Numbered from the stretch's first letter, positions 48,659-59,778 are shown. The stretch: DNA of 64,000 bases from Corynebacterium sp. TAE3-ERU12 (GCF_019209905.1 NZ_JAHUTM010000001.1:868001-932000); one strand, 5' to 3'. The notes: generated by a model from the letters alone, not told the origin. Numbers and translations are program-made.

Positions 48659-49686
48659 TGACCCACAGTCACGGCCACAATCATGGTGCAGGTGCGCATC
48701 AGCATCGCGAGTGCTCCACCCCGCCGCCCCCGCCGGGCACTGTGGACCTAGAGCAGATGCGCCAGCGCGCCGAGGCGGAGGCCCGCCGCAAGGAGGAACT
48801 CGCCAAGGGCAACTCTGACCCAAATGGTGCCATTGACCCCGTCGTTGAGCTGGATCCGAATAATCTCGAACCGGCTGTTGTGCTGCGTTCTCAAGAGGTT
48901 CCCGTCGTTGTGCTTATTGGCGGCGGTGCGGCATCCGACTACACCCGGATGAAGACCGAACTGACTGAGATGGTGCGCCAGGCGAATCTGGAATGGGTAC
49001 TGGGGCTTGTCGACGCTGACCGCGACCCGCAGCTTGCCCAGGCTTTCGGTGCGCAGCAGCTGCCGACGCTGGTGGCTGTGGCTGGCGGAAGCCCGATCGG
49101 GCAGGCGGCGGGGGAGAAGACCCGGGATTTCTTAGAGCAGTGGATTAATGCTGTCCTCGATGCGGTGCGTGGTCGCCTGCGTGGGCTGCCGGCTGGTTCC
49201 TATATGCGTGGTGCCGGGGAATCCGCTGATGGCGCCGCCGATGAGCAGGATGCGGTGCAGCCTCCGACGCAGGACCCGCGCCTGGATGAGGCCGAAGAGC
49301 TGCTCAACGACGGCGAGTTCGATAAGGCCCTTACCGTCTATGACGCCATCCTGGAATCCGAGCCTGCCAATACTGAACTCAAGGCCGCCCGCACCAATGT
49401 GGCCTTCCTGGCTCGTGTGACCCACTTAGACCGCACCGTCGACCACATCAAGCGTTCCGACGATAACCCTGGCGATGTGGACGCCGCGATGGCCGCCGCT
49501 GACCAGTACATGGCTATGGGCGATAGCACCAGTTGCCTTAACCGCCTGCTCGACACCATTACCGCCACCGCAGGAGAGGACCGAGCTAAGGCGCAAAAGC
49601 GCCTGCTGGAGTTTTTCCAGATGTTGGACCCGGCGGACCCGGATGTTCTCGACGCGCGCCGTCGCCTGGCTTCGGCATTATTCTAG
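48658..49686 (+). CDS. Thioredoxin-fold/TPR co-chaperone, YbbN-like
   Basis: A 342-residue protein. The N-terminus is His-rich (THSHGHNHGAGAHQHRE) and followed by a Pro run, a likely metal-binding segment absent from E. coli YbbN. Residues 65-170 form a thioredoxin fold (VPVVVLIGGGAASDY; LVDADRDPQLAQAFGAQQLP) without a CxxC, so it is redox-inactive. The C-terminal part (AEELLNDGEFDKALTVYDAI) has TPR-like helices. YbbN/CnoX proteins hold unfolded proteins for chaperones. It is coupled to the preceding gene by TAATG. Confidence 0.87.
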   Translation: MTHSHGHNHGAGAHQHRECSTPPPPPGTVDLEQMRQRAEAEARRKEELAKGNSDPNGAIDPVVELDPNNLEPAVVLRSQEVPVVVLIGGGAASDYTRMKTELTEMVRQANLEWVLGLVDADRDPQLAQAFGAQQLPTLVAVAGGSPIGQAAGEKTRDFLEQWINAVLDAVRGRLRGLPAGSYMRGAGESADGAADEQDAVQPPTQDPRLDEAEELLNDGEFDKALTVYDAILESEPANTELKAARTNVAFLARVTHLDRTVDHIKRSDDNPGDVDAAMAAADQYMAMGDSTSCLNRLLDTITATAGEDRAKAQKRLLEFFQMLDPADPDVLDARRRLASALF

Positions 49687-49701
49687 GCGGGCACCGAAAA
49701 A

Positions 49702-49741
49702 CCCCGGCGGTGGCGAGGAGTTGTCCTCACCACCGCCGGGG
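49702..49741. terminator. Bidirectional terminator
   Basis: CCCCGGCGGTGG (49702-49713) pairs with CCACCGCCGGGG (49730-49741); an inner GAGGA/TCCTC extends the stem. AAAAA before the left arm gives a T run for the minus-strand gene. Confidence 0.85.
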
Positions 49742-49767
49742 TGTGCTGCGTTAGCGGCAACCGTCGG

Positions 49768-50205
49768 TTAGTGCGCCGCCCTGGTCAGTGGCCAATCAGT
49801 GGGGGCGAGAAGATAGTAGGTGCCACCCAGGATGGCCAGCACCGACAGCGTGGTCAGCGCCACTAAGCTCAGCTGCACGGCGAGATTACGGCGCCGGTAC
49901 CAGCGCTCACTTTTATCGAAACCGCGGGCCGCGGAGAGCACAGTGCCGCGCGCGAACCGCAGTTCCAGCGACAGCACGCCAAGGGCGGTGAAGATCAACA
50001 GCCAGCCTGGTCCTGGTGCCGGCAGGGCAATAACACCGACGATGAGCAGCAGCAGTCCGGCAATAATGGTCAGCGGGGCGACGATCAACCCAAAGCGGCG
50101 CGTTTTGAGCCGCTCATGGTGGGCGATCATGCGCTCTAAGATCGCGCCGACCCGGCGTTCCATCTCCACTGGGGGAGTGGAATCCAAACCACGTTTGCCA
50201 GACAT
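49768..50205 (-). CDS. PGPGW-family membrane protein
   Basis: A 145-residue protein with three hydrophobic segments. The motif LPAPGPGWLLIFTALGVLSLELRFA is split here as APGPGWLLIFTALGVLSLE, residues about 64-82; it defines the PGPGW family of putative transmembrane proteins. The N-terminal 35 residues are charged and cytoplasmic. It lies five bases ahead of the glgB stop on the other side (glgB is upstream, 5-base gap), so it may be the last gene of the glgE-glgB transcript. Function unknown. Confidence 0.8.
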   Translation of the reverse strand: MSGKRGLDSTPPVEMERRVGAILERMIAHHERLKTRRFGLIVAPLTIIAGLLLLIVGVIALPAPGPGWLLIFTALGVLSLELRFARGTVLSAARGFDKSERWYRRRNLAVQLSLVALTTLSVLAILGGTYYLLAPTDWPLTRAAH

Positions 50206-50210
50206 GTGGG

Positions 50211-52406
50211 TTATCCCTCGTACCGCAGCCAGGTAGCTGACATTGCCGGCAAGAACAGGTCAGCCGACTGCTCGAAACCATTCCACGGCTCGGCTTCGGT
50301 ATGGACCTGCCCTTCATTGCCGAAGCCTGCGCCCTGGTACCGGTGGGCGTCAGTATTGAGCAGCACCGACCACGTACCGGCGTCGGGCAAGCCCAGGCGG
50401 TAACTCGGGTGCGTCACCCCAGCCAGGTTCAAGATGACGGCAATCTTGGAGCCATCAGACCCCATCCGCAGGTAGGAAAGCACACTATTGCCCGAATCGT
50501 CGGCATTAATCCACCGGAAGCCCTGCGGCTGGTCATCCTGGGTGAATAGTGCGGGATTGTCCTTGTAGATGGCGTTCATATCGCGCACCAACAACTGGAC
50601 ACCACGGTGGAATTCGCCGCCCCAGCCCTCTAAATCATCCCAGGCGACGGAGTCATCGTGATTCCACTCGCGCTCCTGGCCTAAGTCCTGGCCCATGAAC
50701 AGCAGCTGCTTGCCGGGGTGAGTCCACTGGTAGGCCAATAAGGTGCGCAGCCCGGCGGCCTTATTCCAGTTATCGCCGGGCATCCGGGTCCACAATGAGC
50801 CCTTGCCGTGGACAACCTCATCGTGGCTGAAGGGCAGCACGAACTTCTCCGAGTAGGCGTAGACCATCGAGAAGGTCAGGTCATTGTGGTGGTACGAGCG
50901 GTGAATCGGGTCCTTGGCGAAGTACTCCAAGGTGTCGTTCATCCACCCCATATTCCACTTCATCGAAAAGCCCAGGCCACCCTGGTCAGTGGGCGTGGTA
51001 ACCCCCGGCCAGGAAGTGGATTCCTCAGCAATGGTGAGGAAGCCAGGGAAGTGCTTATGCACCGTGGCGTTGAACTCCTGCAGGAACTGCACCGCCTCGA
51101 GGTGCTCGCGGCCACCGTACTGGTTCGGCAGCCATTCGCCCTCTTCGCGCGAGTAATCCAGGTAGAGCATAGAGGCCACCGCATCCACACGAATACCGTC
51201 GATGTGGTACTCCTCAGCCCAGAACAGCGCGTTGGCGTAGAGGAAGTTACGCACCTCATTGCGACCGAAGTCGAACACGTAGGTGCCCCAGTCACGCTGC
51301 TCACCGCGGCGCCAATCAGGATGCTCGTAGCAGGCGGTGCCGTCGAAACGCGCCAATGCCCACTCGTCCTTGGGGAAGTGGCCAGGCACCCAGTCCACAA
51401 TGACACCAATACCTGCCTGGTGGAAGGCGTCGATGAGGGCACGCAACTGGTCCGGGGTGCCAAAGCGCGCCGTCGGAGCGTAGTAACCCGAAACCTGGTA
51501 GCCCCAGGAACCAGAGAACGGGTGCTCGGCGACCGGCATGAACTCCACGTGCGTGTAGCCCATCTCCACGACATAGGCGACGAGGTGCTCAGTGAGCGTT
51601 TCGAAAGACAAGCCGTTCTTCCAGGAGCCCAGGTGGACCTCATAGACACTCATCGGCTCGGCCTGCCAGTTCGTCGCCGACCGCCGCGCCATCCAGTCAT
51701 CGTCATTCCAGCTGTATTCGGACTGGGTGACAACAGAACCCGTCGACGGCGCGATCTCCGCCTCGAAGGCCATCGGGTCGGCCTTATCGATGCGGTGGCC
51801 CTCATGAGTGGTGATAGCGAACTTATAGACATCACCGGGCTCGACACCAGGGATGAACAACTCCCACACACCGGAAGAACCCATCGAACGCATCGGGAAT
51901 TGGGCGCCGTTCCACATGCAGAAATCACCGACGACGGCTACGCCGCGGGCATTGGGCGCCCACACAGCAAAGGACGTACCGGTGACAGTGCCCAGGGCCG
52001 TGTCATAACTGCGCGGGCGGGCACCGAGGGCCTCCCACAGCCGCTCATGGCGCCCCTCAGCGATAAGGTGCAGGTCACCTTCGCGCACGGTGGGAAGGAA
52101 GGAATAACCGTCGGCACGCTCCTGACTGCCGCCGGCGGACCACTGAATACGGAGCCGGTAATCGAAGCCCTCAGTGCCCGGGATCAAAGCGGCGAAAATA
52201 TCGTCGCCAATCGGCTCAGCGGGGTATTCACCCCGGTCCGTGACCACCACAACCTCGGCGGCGCCGAAAATGCGTGAGCGCACGATGGTGTCACCGTCAA
52301 TGACGTGGGCGCCATAAAAGTCATGCGGTGCGTGGTGGGAGCAGGAACGCAGTCGTTCCAGGTCGCCTTCGGGGATACCGAGACGGGGATCAGACGGGGA
52401 GGTCAT
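50211..52406 (-). CDS. glgB: 1,4-alpha-glucan branching enzyme
   Basis: A 731-residue GH13 enzyme that adds alpha-1,6 branches to glycogen-like glucan. Two N-terminal carbohydrate-binding/immunoglobulin-like domains (the second with [20 protein letters not shown]) are followed by the barrel: [14 protein letters not shown], the nucleophile in [17 protein letters not shown] (near residue 405), the acid/base in [12 protein letters not shown] (near 458), and the third acid in [15 protein letters not shown] (near 525). The C-terminal beta domain ends normally. It lies downstream of glgE with a 114-base gap; GlgE supplies the linear maltosyl-extended chains that GlgB branches. Confidence 0.96.
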   Translation of the reverse strand: MTSPSDPRLGIPEGDLERLRSCSHHAPHDFYGAHVIDGDTIVRSRIFGAAEVVVVTDRGEYPAEPIGDDIFAALIPGTEGFDYRLRIQWSAGGSQERADGYSFLPTVREGDLHLIAEGRHERLWEALGARPRSYDTALGTVTGTSFAVWAPNARGVAVVGDFCMWNGAQFPMRSMGSSGVWELFIPGVEPGDVYKFAITTHEGHRIDKADPMAFEAEIAPSTGSVVTQSEYSWNDDDWMARRSATNWQAEPMSVYEVHLGSWKNGLSFETLTEHLVAYVVEMGYTHVEFMPVAEHPFSGSWGYQVSGYYAPTARFGTPDQLRALIDAFHQAGIGVIVDWVPGHFPKDEWALARFDGTACYEHPDWRRGEQRDWGTYVFDFGRNEVRNFLYANALFWAEEYHIDGIRVDAVASMLYLDYSREEGEWLPNQYGGREHLEAVQFLQEFNATVHKHFPGFLTIAEESTSWPGVTTPTDQGGLGFSMKWNMGWMNDTLEYFAKDPIHRSYHHNDLTFSMVYAYSEKFVLPFSHDEVVHGKGSLWTRMPGDNWNKAAGLRTLLAYQWTHPGKQLLFMGQDLGQEREWNHDDSVAWDDLEGWGGEFHRGVQLLVRDMNAIYKDNPALFTQDDQPQGFRWINADDSGNSVLSYLRMGSDGSKIAVILNLAGVTHPSYRLGLPDAGTWSVLLNTDAHRYQGAGFGNEGQVHTEAEPWNGFEQSADLFLPAMSATWLRYEG

Positions 52407-52520
52407 CAGGGAGTTCGTCCTTCCGGAAGAATTATTGCGAATAGTCGGCCAGCGCGTAGGCGCCAGCCCGACATATTCGGCTCATACAGGTCCAGCCTAG
52501 GCAAGAGCGGTCACACTGGG

Positions 52521-54554
52521 TTAACCCTCGTAGTCGGGGACTTCCCGCCACGCCAGTTCACGACGCATATGCTCCGGCACGTCGGGTAGTTGGATGATAT
52601 GGGCCACATTGCGCCACGGCTCGAGGCGCACATAGTTGTGCTGCCCCCAGTTGAACGTCTCACCGGTGACCAGGTCCGTGACATCGAAGCGGTCCACGGT
52701 GCGGTGGCCAAGAGCATTCATCCCGATAGTCAGGGTGCCTTCCTGCGCATTCCACGGGTCCAGGTTCACCACAACCAGCACCGTGTCACCGGTGAGCGGA
52801 TCGAACTTGGAGTAGGCCAGCAGGTTGTCATTATCGACCTCGTGGAAGCGCAGCGTACGCAACTGCTGCAAGGCCGGGTGCTCATGCCGCAGCGTATTCA
52901 GCGTGGTGATGTAGGGCTCCAGGGAATTGCCTGACTCCAGGGCCGCATCGTAATCGCGGTGGCGCAGTTGGTACTTCTCCGAATCGAGGTACTCCTCCGA
53001 ACCCGGCTTGACCGGCACATTCTCGTAGAGCTCGAAGCCGGAGTACATACCCCACAGCGGAGACATGGTCGCAGCAATAGAGGCGCGAATGGCGAAGGCG
53101 GCCCGGCCACCGCTGACGAGGAACTCATGCAGGATATCCGGGGTATTGACCCACAGTGAGGGCCGAGCGATATCGGAGTGGCGCACAATTTCTTCACCAA
53201 ATTCGGTGAGTTCCTTCTTCGTGGTCTTCCACGGGAAGTAGATATAGGACTGCTGGAAACCAGCCTTCGCCAGCCCGTATAGCCGCGCCGGGGCAGTGAA
53301 GGCCTCAGCAAGGAAGATGACCTCCGGGTGGGTCTCATGGACCGTGGAAATCAGCCACTCCCAGAAATTGCCGGGCTTGGTGTGCGGATTGTCCACACGG
53401 AAGGTCCGTACACCGCGCTTGACCCACAACATCACCACACGCAGAATCTCGTTATAGATGCCCTTGGGGTCATTATCGAAATTCAGCGGGTAGATGTCCT
53501 GGTACTTCTTCGGCGGGTTCTCCGCATACGCGATGGTGCCGTCGGGAAGCACCGTGAACCACTCCGGATGCTCCTTCGCCCACGGGTGATCCGGGGCGCA
53601 CTGCAGCGCAAGGTCAATAGCGACCTCCAGGCCACGGTCCTCGGCTTCGGCGATGAACTTCTTAAAATCGTCGGCATCCCCTAACTCCGGGTGCAGCGCG
53701 TCATGCCCACCAAGCTCAGAACCAATAGCCCACGGGGAGCCGACATCCTCCGGCTCGGGAGTCAACGTGTTGTTACGGCCCTTGCGGTTAATCTCACCGA
53801 CGGGATGAATCGGCGGCAGGTACACCACGTCAAAGCCCATCCGCTTCGCCCGGTCCAACTGGCCTACCGACGAAGCGAAGGTGCCGTGCACCGGATTGCC
53901 GGCATCATCGACACCGCCGGTAGAACGCGGGAAGAACTCGTACCAGGCGCCAACCAACGCGGCGCGGCGATCCACGAGCACCTTGCGGGTCTTACCGCGG
54001 GTGAGCAGCTCACGCAGCGGGTGCAACTCCAAGATATGGCGGGTCTCGTCGGAAAGCGCAGCCGCAACACGGGCGCGCACATCGGCGGACTCATCGCGCA
54101 GCAAGCTGGCCACACCACGCAAATGCGGGCGGTACTGGGTGGCCGAATTCGCCGCGGCACGGTCGAAAAGGCCCGCGCCGATAGCCATATCGTTAGCGAG
54201 CTCCGCGGCCGACTGGCCAGCCTCAATCTTCTTCGTCACCGAATTACGCCACGTCGCCATCGGGTCAGACCACGCGTCGACGCGGAAGGTCCACAGGCCG
54301 GGGGCATCCGGCACGAAGGTGGCATTGACCTGGTTCGGGTCGTGATCAGAAAACCGCATCGGAATGCGCTGGGTGCGCGCGGCGAAAGAAGACTCCCCGG
54401 GGCCCTTCACGTTCAAGGTGGCGTTGAGCTTATCGTGCCCCTCCCGCCAGACCACCGCGAAAACCGGGACGACCTCGCCGACCACCGCCTTCGCAGGGGT
54501 TACGCCGCCATCCACTACCGGCCGAACATCATCGATGCCAAGTCGTCCAGTCAC
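52521..54554 (-). CDS. glgE: Alpha-1,4-glucan:maltose-1-phosphate maltosyltransferase
   Basis: A 677-residue GH13_3 enzyme that extends alpha-glucan with maltose from maltose-1-phosphate. Signatures: [20 protein letters not shown] in the N-terminal domain, [33 protein letters not shown] (given here with its preceding strand as [18 protein letters not shown]), the nucleophile in [13 protein letters not shown], and the acid in [17 protein letters not shown] start at the GTG of 54554 because AAGGAG lies eight bases upstream and the product begins [12 protein letters not shown], the expected N-terminus. A GTG at 54563 overlaps that ribosome site, and an open frame continues to 54716 without family character. 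GlgE implies a trehalose-to-glucan route elsewhere in the genome. Confidence 0.95.
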   Translation of the reverse strand: MTGRLGIDDVRPVVDGGVTPAKAVVGEVVPVFAVVWREGHDKLNATLNVKGPGESSFAARTQRIPMRFSDHDPNQVNATFVPDAPGLWTFRVDAWSDPMATWRNSVTKKIEAGQSAAELANDMAIGAGLFDRAAANSATQYRPHLRGVASLLRDESADVRARVAAALSDETRHILELHPLRELLTRGKTRKVLVDRRAALVGAWYEFFPRSTGGVDDAGNPVHGTFASSVGQLDRAKRMGFDVVYLPPIHPVGEINRKGRNNTLTPEPEDVGSPWAIGSELGGHDALHPELGDADDFKKFIAEAEDRGLEVAIDLALQCAPDHPWAKEHPEWFTVLPDGTIAYAENPPKKYQDIYPLNFDNDPKGIYNEILRVVMLWVKRGVRTFRVDNPHTKPGNFWEWLISTVHETHPEVIFLAEAFTAPARLYGLAKAGFQQSYIYFPWKTTKKELTEFGEEIVRHSDIARPSLWVNTPDILHEFLVSGGRAAFAIRASIAATMSPLWGMYSGFELYENVPVKPGSEEYLDSEKYQLRHRDYDAALESGNSLEPYITTLNTLRHEHPALQQLRTLRFHEVDNDNLLAYSKFDPLTGDTVLVVVNLDPWNAQEGTLTIGMNALGHRTVDRFDVTDLVTGETFNWGQHNYVRLEPWRNVAHIIQLPDVPEHMRRELAWREVPDYEG

Positions 54555-54752
54555 TAAGTCCACTCCTTTATGGGAACAATCGACGCGGTTTCGTCGCCTC
54601 AGGCCCCAGGGTAGAGCAGATGCGGGGTTGGTACCGCCCGACAGCACAAGCCCCCACCCACTACCCGTACAACAGGGGATAAGGGAATAAACCTGCGGCG
54701 CGCCGGGCAGTGACATCGACGGGCAGCCACGGACTGGGGCACCATAGATACC

Positions 54753-55598
54753 GTGGCTGATTTCGACGACAACTTTGACGAAGACCTACTCATCGACTTC
54801 TCCGGGGTGTGCCTGAACCGGGGCGGCCGGACACTGGTCGGCCCAGTTGACTGGCAGGTCGAACTGGACGAACGCTGGGTCATCATTGGCCCCAACGGCG
54901 CGGGCAAGACTTCGCTTATCCGCATGGCCGCGGCCGAGGAATTCCCGTCGGCAGGCTCCGCGCGGATTATGGGCGAGAAAATAGGCCGCACCGATATGCG
55001 CGAACTGCGCACCCTCATTGGCCTGACCTCCTCGGCGATTGCCCATCGCATCCCGGCCGAAGAAAAGGTCAAAGACCTCGTCGTTTCCGCATCGTATTCC
55101 GTGCTTGGCCGGTGGCGTGAGGACTACGACACCATGGACTTCGACCAGGCTGACAAGATGCTGGCCAGCCTCGGCGCCGAGCACCTAGCCAACCGCACCT
55201 GGGGCACCCTGTCCGAGGGCGAACGCAAGCGGGTGCTCATTGCCCGCGCCCTCATGGTCAATCCCGAGTTGTTGCTGCTCGACGAGCCGGGCGGTGGACT
55301 CGACCTCGGCGGCCGCGAAGACCTCGTCGGCTACCTCGGTGAACTAGCGCTGTCGCCTGACGCCCCGGCGATTGTCATGATCACCCACCACGTCGAAGAG
55401 ATCCCCTACGGCTTCACCAACGCCCTCATACTTGACGACGGTGACGTCGTCGCCGCAGGCCTTATCGACGAAGTCCTCACCTCCGAAAACCTCTCCCGCG
55501 CATTCCACCAGCCGATTACCGTCGACCGCATTGATGGCCGCTTCTTCGCCCGCCGCACCCCACCGCAACCCGGGGCCACCGCCGCCGATGAGGACTAA
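54753..55598 (+). CDS. Stand-alone ABC-type ATP-binding protein
   Basis: A 281-residue ABC ATPase. Walker A is [15 protein letters not shown], the signature [15 protein letters not shown], Walker [18 protein letters not shown], and the switch His in [12 protein letters not shown]. The LSEGE form (Glu in place of the second Gly) is unusual but occurs in ModF/YhiH-like ATPases. No permease or binding protein lies nearby; a Nudix gene follows four bases after the stop. The acidic N-terminus [11 protein letters not shown] precedes the first strand. Start is GTG at 54753. Role unknown; it may not be part of a transporter. Confidence 0.85.
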   Translation: MADFDDNFDEDLLIDFSGVCLNRGGRTLVGPVDWQVELDERWVIIGPNGAGKTSLIRMAAAEEFPSAGSARIMGEKIGRTDMRELRTLIGLTSSAIAHRIPAEEKVKDLVVSASYSVLGRWREDYDTMDFDQADKMLASLGAEHLANRTWGTLSEGERKRVLIARALMVNPELLLLDEPGGGLDLGGREDLVGYLGELALSPDAPAIVMITHHVEEIPYGFTNALILDDGDVVAAGLIDEVLTSENLSRAFHQPITVDRIDGRFFARRTPPQPGATAADED

Positions 55599-55601
55599 CC
55601 C

Positions 55602-56432
55602 ATGAGCGAGCAGACCCCACCGCGGCTGGCGTCAACTGTGCTGCTGCTGCGGGACAACGCCGACACACATCAGCTGGAAGTCTTTGTGCAGCAGCGGGTG
55701 GGAACAATGAAATTCGCCGCCGGGATGACTGTCTTCCCCGGTGGGCGAGTAGACCCCCGCGACCGGCCCAGCAGCGGCACATCAGTTCCCTGGTGCGGTG
55801 CCGACGCCCACACCTGGGCCACAATGCTCAATGTCGACGCCGATACCGCCGCCGCGCTCGTTATCGCCGCCGTGCGCGAAACCTTCGAAGAAACCGGCAC
55901 CCTCGTGGCCACCACCGCCGATGGTGAAGTCGTCACCACCACCGAGCACCTGCGCCAATCCCGCTACGCACTAGAGGACCGCACCCTGGCGATGAGCCAG
56001 TTCTTGCGCGACAATGACCTCTCCATAGGCGCTGACCTGCTCCGCCCCTGGGGTAACTGGGTCACCCCGCCGTGGCTGCCGACCCGGTTCGATACCTTCT
56101 TCTTCCTCGCCGCACAGCCACCCCACCAGCGCGCCGACGGTGACACCGGGGAATCGGAACGTTCCCGCTGGGCCGCCCCACAAGCACTGCTCGACGAGTG
56201 GGAAGACGGCCAGATCGGGTTGATGCCGCCGACGTGGTACCAACTCAACCGCCTGCGTGAAGCAACCACAGCAGCCCAGGCAATGGAGATGGCTCGCGAA
56301 CCGATGTACCGCACCACCTCCGATTTCCTCGGCGAAAAAGTGATGGACCCCTTCTTCGCCGTCGCTGACCACCTCGGCGGCCTCCGCGACGCCGCCCGCG
56401 CCCACCGTGACCACACCCGCCCCGCCCAATGA
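55602..56432 (+). CDS. Nudix hydrolase
   Basis: A 276-residue Nudix protein. TVFPGGRVDPRDR (residues about 45-57) and AAVRETFEETGTLV (near 89) are the two halves of the Nudix box, separated by an insertion of about 20 residues; REtfEEtG gives the metal site. The insertion and length fit the NUDT7/NUDT19-like or actinobacterial long group rather than MutT. The substrate, perhaps a CoA ester or nucleotide derivative, is not predictable. It sits between the ABC ATPase and a methyltransferase, overlapping the latter by ATGA. Confidence 0.85.
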   Translation: MSEQTPPRLASTVLLLRDNADTHQLEVFVQQRVGTMKFAAGMTVFPGGRVDPRDRPSSGTSVPWCGADAHTWATMLNVDADTAAALVIAAVRETFEETGTLVATTADGEVVTTTEHLRQSRYALEDRTLAMSQFLRDNDLSIGADLLRPWGNWVTPPWLPTRFDTFFFLAAQPPHQRADGDTGESERSRWAAPQALLDEWEDGQIGLMPPTWYQLNRLREATTAAQAMEMAREPMYRTTSDFLGEKVMDPFFAVADHLGGLRDAARAHRDHTRPAQ

Positions 56433-57583
56433 GTCTTCACCTCACCGACGTCGAATGGCTTATCAACCACCCCGACGCCATCACCGCAGCCGAAGAGCTG
56501 CCCATGACCAAAAAGAGCGCCATTACCGACGCCGCCGCCCTCCGCGCTGACTACGGCCCGGCAGCACGGGCACTGATGGAATTGGTGCAGGCCCGCCGCG
56601 CCAGCGTCGGAAAGCTCCCCACAACCTGGCTGATGAGCGCCGACGCCGCGCAGCAAGCCACCCACGCCGACGTCGCCCAACACCGCGCCACCTACCTGCG
56701 CGACGTAGCTCAGGGCGCCCCCATCCATGACGTGACCTGTTCCATCGGCGGCGACTGCGCAGCGCTGAGCAACGCAGGCTTCGACGTACTCGGCAGTGAT
56801 ATCGACCCCGCCCGGGTCCGCATGGCCGCCACCAACGTGCCCACCGCCCAATTCGTGCGTGCCGACGCCCTGGCCCCAGTCAGCACCGGCGCAGTCGTCC
56901 TCGCCGACCCAGCCCGACGCAGCGGTGGGCGTCGCATCAGCAAACCCGAAGACCTCATCCCGCCCCTGCCGGCCCTACTCGACGCCTGGCAGGGCAGCGA
57001 ACTAGCGGTCAAATGCGCCCCAGGCATCGACTACTCCGACTGGGACGGCGCCGTCGACGTCGTCAGCGTTGCCGGCGGTGTGAAAGAAGCATGCCTGTAC
57101 ACCCCGGGGCTCATCCGGCAAGGGCAGCGCCGGAAAGCCACTGTGATCCGCGACGGCCACACCCGGCATTACGACGACACCATGGCAGACGACTGCGGAG
57201 TCGGCCCAGTCGACCGGTACCTCATCGACCCCGACGGGGCAGTGGTGCGCGCCGGCCTGGTCCGCCATTTCGCCGCCGCACACCACCTGCACCAAATAGA
57301 TGAACGCATCGCCCACCTCACCGGCCCGGCCATCCCGGGCGGCGAATCCGGATTCGAAGTGTTGGCGCAAGTGGGGCTGAAACACGTGCGCCGGGAACTC
57401 GCCGCCCGCGACTGCGGCTCCGTCGAGGTGCTGATCCGAGGAGTCGACGCGGACCCAGACAAACTGCGCAAAAGCTGGAAACTCAAAGGCACCCAGCCGC
57501 TGGCTGTTGTGGTCAGCCGCGTGGGCACATCGGCGGTGGCCTTCATTTGTGGCCCGCGCGAACAGCGGCCGGTGACCCCCTAA
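56429..57583 (+). CDS. SAM-dependent methyltransferase with THUMP-like domain
   Basis: A 384-residue protein. An N-terminal helical part is followed by a Rossmann SAM-binding core: APIHDVTCSIGGDCAALSNA (near residue 97), then VLGSDIDPARVRMAATN and VVLADPARRSGGRR, where DPAR is the catalytic-type motif. The C-terminal ELAARDCGSVEVLIRGVDAD with KSWKLKGTQPLAVVV is the THUMP-like domain. The group acts on RNA in related cases, so an RNA substrate is likely; none is proven. Start overlaps the Nudix gene by four bases. Confidence 0.85.
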   Translation: MSLHLTDVEWLINHPDAITAAEELPMTKKSAITDAAALRADYGPAARALMELVQARRASVGKLPTTWLMSADAAQQATHADVAQHRATYLRDVAQGAPIHDVTCSIGGDCAALSNAGFDVLGSDIDPARVRMAATNVPTAQFVRADALAPVSTGAVVLADPARRSGGRRISKPEDLIPPLPALLDAWQGSELAVKCAPGIDYSDWDGAVDVVSVAGGVKEACLYTPGLIRQGQRRKATVIRDGHTRHYDDTMADDCGVGPVDRYLIDPDGAVVRAGLVRHFAAAHHLHQIDERIAHLTGPAIPGGESGFEVLAQVGLKHVRRELAARDCGSVEVLIRGVDADPDKLRKSWKLKGTQPLAVVVSRVGTSAVAFICGPREQRPVTP

Positions 57584-57895
57584 AAACGACCGGTGGGGTC
57601 TCCTGCCTACGCCATCGGGGGTGAGGTGGCAGACGTGATACACCCCCGAAAAGCGCCGTGACTGAGTTGTAGCCGAAATTATTAGCTCTTTGTTACCTGG
57701 ATCACCCCACGGTGGGTCATAGCGCTGTTATCTTCGAGAAGGACGACGTGGAATGGCAGCGATGGACGCCGCCGCAACGCGGCTACCAGAGCACGTGCCT
57801 GACCAAGAACACTTGGCCAGTGCGCGCCCTGAACGCCATCACCGCCGTCACGCGAGAAACATAGACATATTCCCCACAGTTAGGACGACAGACAC
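57584..57895 (+). other. 312-base region ahead of etfB
   Basis: Non-coding. A perfect inverted repeat TCGGGGGTG (57615-57623) / CACCCCCGA (57641-57649) follows the methyltransferase gene, without a T run. A possible -10 TATCTT is at 57729-57734. AGGACG before the etfB ATG can serve as ribosome site. The frame starting at 57753 is Arg/His-rich, runs into etfB out of frame and is not called. Confidence 0.55.
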
Positions 57896-58681
57896 ATGCC
57901 GAACATCGTGGTTCTGGTCAAGCAGGTCCCCGACACCTGGTCCGAGCGCAAGCTCTCTGAGGGCGACTTCACCCTCGATCGTGAGAGCGCGGACGCCGTG
58001 CTCGACGAGATCAACGAGAACGCCGTCGAGGCTGCTCTGGCGCTGAAGGAAGAACACGGTGGCAATGTCACCGTCGCCACCCTTGGCCCCGAGCGTGCCG
58101 TCGAGGCTCTCCGCAAGGCCCTGGCCATGGGTGCCGACGACGCCGTCATCCTTTCCGACGACGCCATTGCCGGCTCCGATGCCGTCCAGACTGCTTGGGC
58201 CCTGTCCAACGTCATCGACGCTATCGGCGAGGTCGACCTGATCGTCGCCGGCAACGTATCCACCGACGGTGCCACCGGTACCGTCCCGGCCAACCTCGGT
58301 GTCTACCGTGGCCTGCCGGTGCTGACCCACATGCGCTCCGTCGCCGTCGACGGCGAAACCGTCACCGGTGAGCGTGAGACCGAGGACGGCGTCTACGAGC
58401 TCAAGGCTTCCCTGCCGGCCATCGTCTCCGTCACGGAGAAGTCCAACACCCCGCGCTTCGCTTCCTTCAAGGGCATCATGGCCGCCAAGAAGAAGCCGGT
58501 CCGCGAACTGACCCTGGCCGACGTCGCCGCCGAGCCGGAGCAGCTGGGTGTGGAAAACGCCGCCACCAACGTCACCGGCGTGACCCCGAAGCCGGAGAAG
58601 ACCGCCGGCGAAATCGTGCCCGACGAGGGCAACGGCGCCGACAAGATCGCCGAGTTCCTCAAGGCCAACAAGTTCATCTAG
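57896..58681 (+). CDS. etfB: Electron transfer flavoprotein, beta subunit
   Basis: A 261-residue subunit that, with EtfA, carries electrons from acyl-CoA and other dehydrogenases. NIVVLVKQVPDTW is the N-terminus, VTVATLGPERAVEALRKALA binds AMP in the family, and DLIVAGNVSTDGATGTVPAN is the conserved ETF-beta segment. The last 60 residues (IMAAKKKPVRELTLADVAAE) include the recognition-loop area. It starts the etfBA pair; codon use is strongly biased to C-ending codons, as expected for high expression. Confidence 0.95.
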   Translation: MPNIVVLVKQVPDTWSERKLSEGDFTLDRESADAVLDEINENAVEAALALKEEHGGNVTVATLGPERAVEALRKALAMGADDAVILSDDAIAGSDAVQTAWALSNVIDAIGEVDLIVAGNVSTDGATGTVPANLGVYRGLPVLTHMRSVAVDGETVTGERETEDGVYELKASLPAIVSVTEKSNTPRFASFKGIMAAKKKPVRELTLADVAAEPEQLGVENAATNVTGVTPKPEKTAGEIVPDEGNGADKIAEFLKANKFI

Positions 58682-58728
58682 TCCGCCACCGCGACACTGA
58701 ACGAACGAAAAGCAGGAGAATATAAACC

Positions 58729-59673
58729 ATGACCGATGTCCTCGTTCTCGTCGACCACACCGATGGCGAGCTGAAGAACTCCGCTGCTGAGCTGCTCACC
58801 GCCGCTCGCAAGCTGGGCACCCCCGCCGCCGTTGTCGTCGGCAAGCCCGGCACCGCTGAGCAGTTTTCCGCCGAGCTCGGCAAGTACGGCGCCGGCGAAA
58901 TCCTCGCCGTCGAAGGTGACGACGCAGGCAAGTACCTGATGTCCTCCGAGGTCGACGCCCTGGTGGCGCTGGCCTCCGAGCGTCAGGTCCCCGTGCTCGT
59001 CGCCGCCACCGCTGCCGGCAAGGAAATCGCCGGCCGCGTTGCTACCCTGACCGGCTCCGGCGTGATGGCCGACGTCGTCGCCATCGAAGACGACGGCTCC
59101 GTGAAGTACTCCATCTTCGGTGGCGACTTCACCGTTGACGGCGGCGCCTTCGGTGCCTCCCCGGTCTACGCACTGCGCCCGGGCTCGGTTGACCCGGAAG
59201 AAGCCGAAGCTTCCCCGTCCGTCACCGAGGTTCCGTTCCCCGAGGCTCCCGACGCCCCCGTCGAGATCCTGTCCTTCACCCCGGCTGAGGGCGGCGACCG
59301 CCCCGAGCTGACCGAAGCCAAGCTGGTCGTCTCCGGTGGCCGTGGCGTTGCTTCCGAGGAAGGCTTCTCCGACGTCGTCGAGCCGCTGGCCGACGCCCTC
59401 GGTGCCGCCGTCGGTGCTTCCCGCGCCGCTGTCGACGCCGGCTACTACCCGGGCCAGTTCCAGGTGGGCCAGACCGGCAAGACCGTCTCCCCGGACCTCT
59501 ACATCGCCCTGGGTATCTCCGGTGCTATCCAGCACAAGGCCGGTATGCAGACCTCCAAGACCGTGGTTGCCGTCAATAAGGACGAAGAAGCCCCGATCTT
59601 CGAGATCTCCGACCTCGGCATCATCGGCGACCTGTTCGACGTTGCCCCGGCCCTGACCGAGAAGCTCAAGTAA
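58729..59673 (+). CDS. etfA: Electron transfer flavoprotein, alpha subunit
   Basis: A 314-residue subunit carrying the redox FAD. The N-terminal half is a flavodoxin-like fold. The C-terminal FAD domain has [60 protein letters not shown] and [20 protein letters not shown], the ETF-alpha signature. It follows etfB by 47 bases with an AGGAG site before the ATG and is closed by a hairpin. Confidence 0.95.
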   Translation: MTDVLVLVDHTDGELKNSAAELLTAARKLGTPAAVVVGKPGTAEQFSAELGKYGAGEILAVEGDDAGKYLMSSEVDALVALASERQVPVLVAATAAGKEIAGRVATLTGSGVMADVVAIEDDGSVKYSIFGGDFTVDGGAFGASPVYALRPGSVDPEEAEASPSVTEVPFPEAPDAPVEILSFTPAEGGDRPELTEAKLVVSGGRGVASEEGFSDVVEPLADALGAAVGASRAAVDAGYYPGQFQVGQTGKTVSPDLYIALGISGAIQHKAGMQTSKTVVAVNKDEEAPIFEISDLGIIGDLFDVAPALTEKLK

Positions 59674-59741
59674 GCCTTTTGGTGCTTCTCTAGCGGCGGG
59701 CAGCCTGTAGGTTGTCGGCCGCCGGGCGTTCAAGACCCTTA

Positions 59742-59778
59742 GCGGGGTCGCTCCAGGAAACTGGGGCGGCCCCGTTTT
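59742..59778 (+). terminator. Terminator after etfA
   Basis: GCGGGGTCGCTCC pairs, with some G-U pairs, to GGGGCGGCCCCGT around a short loop, followed by TTTT. Confidence 0.75.

Noticed and set aside
57753..58046. 97-codon open frame ahead of and into etfB
   Set aside because: Overlaps etfB in another frame; Arg/Ser/Thr-rich shadow.
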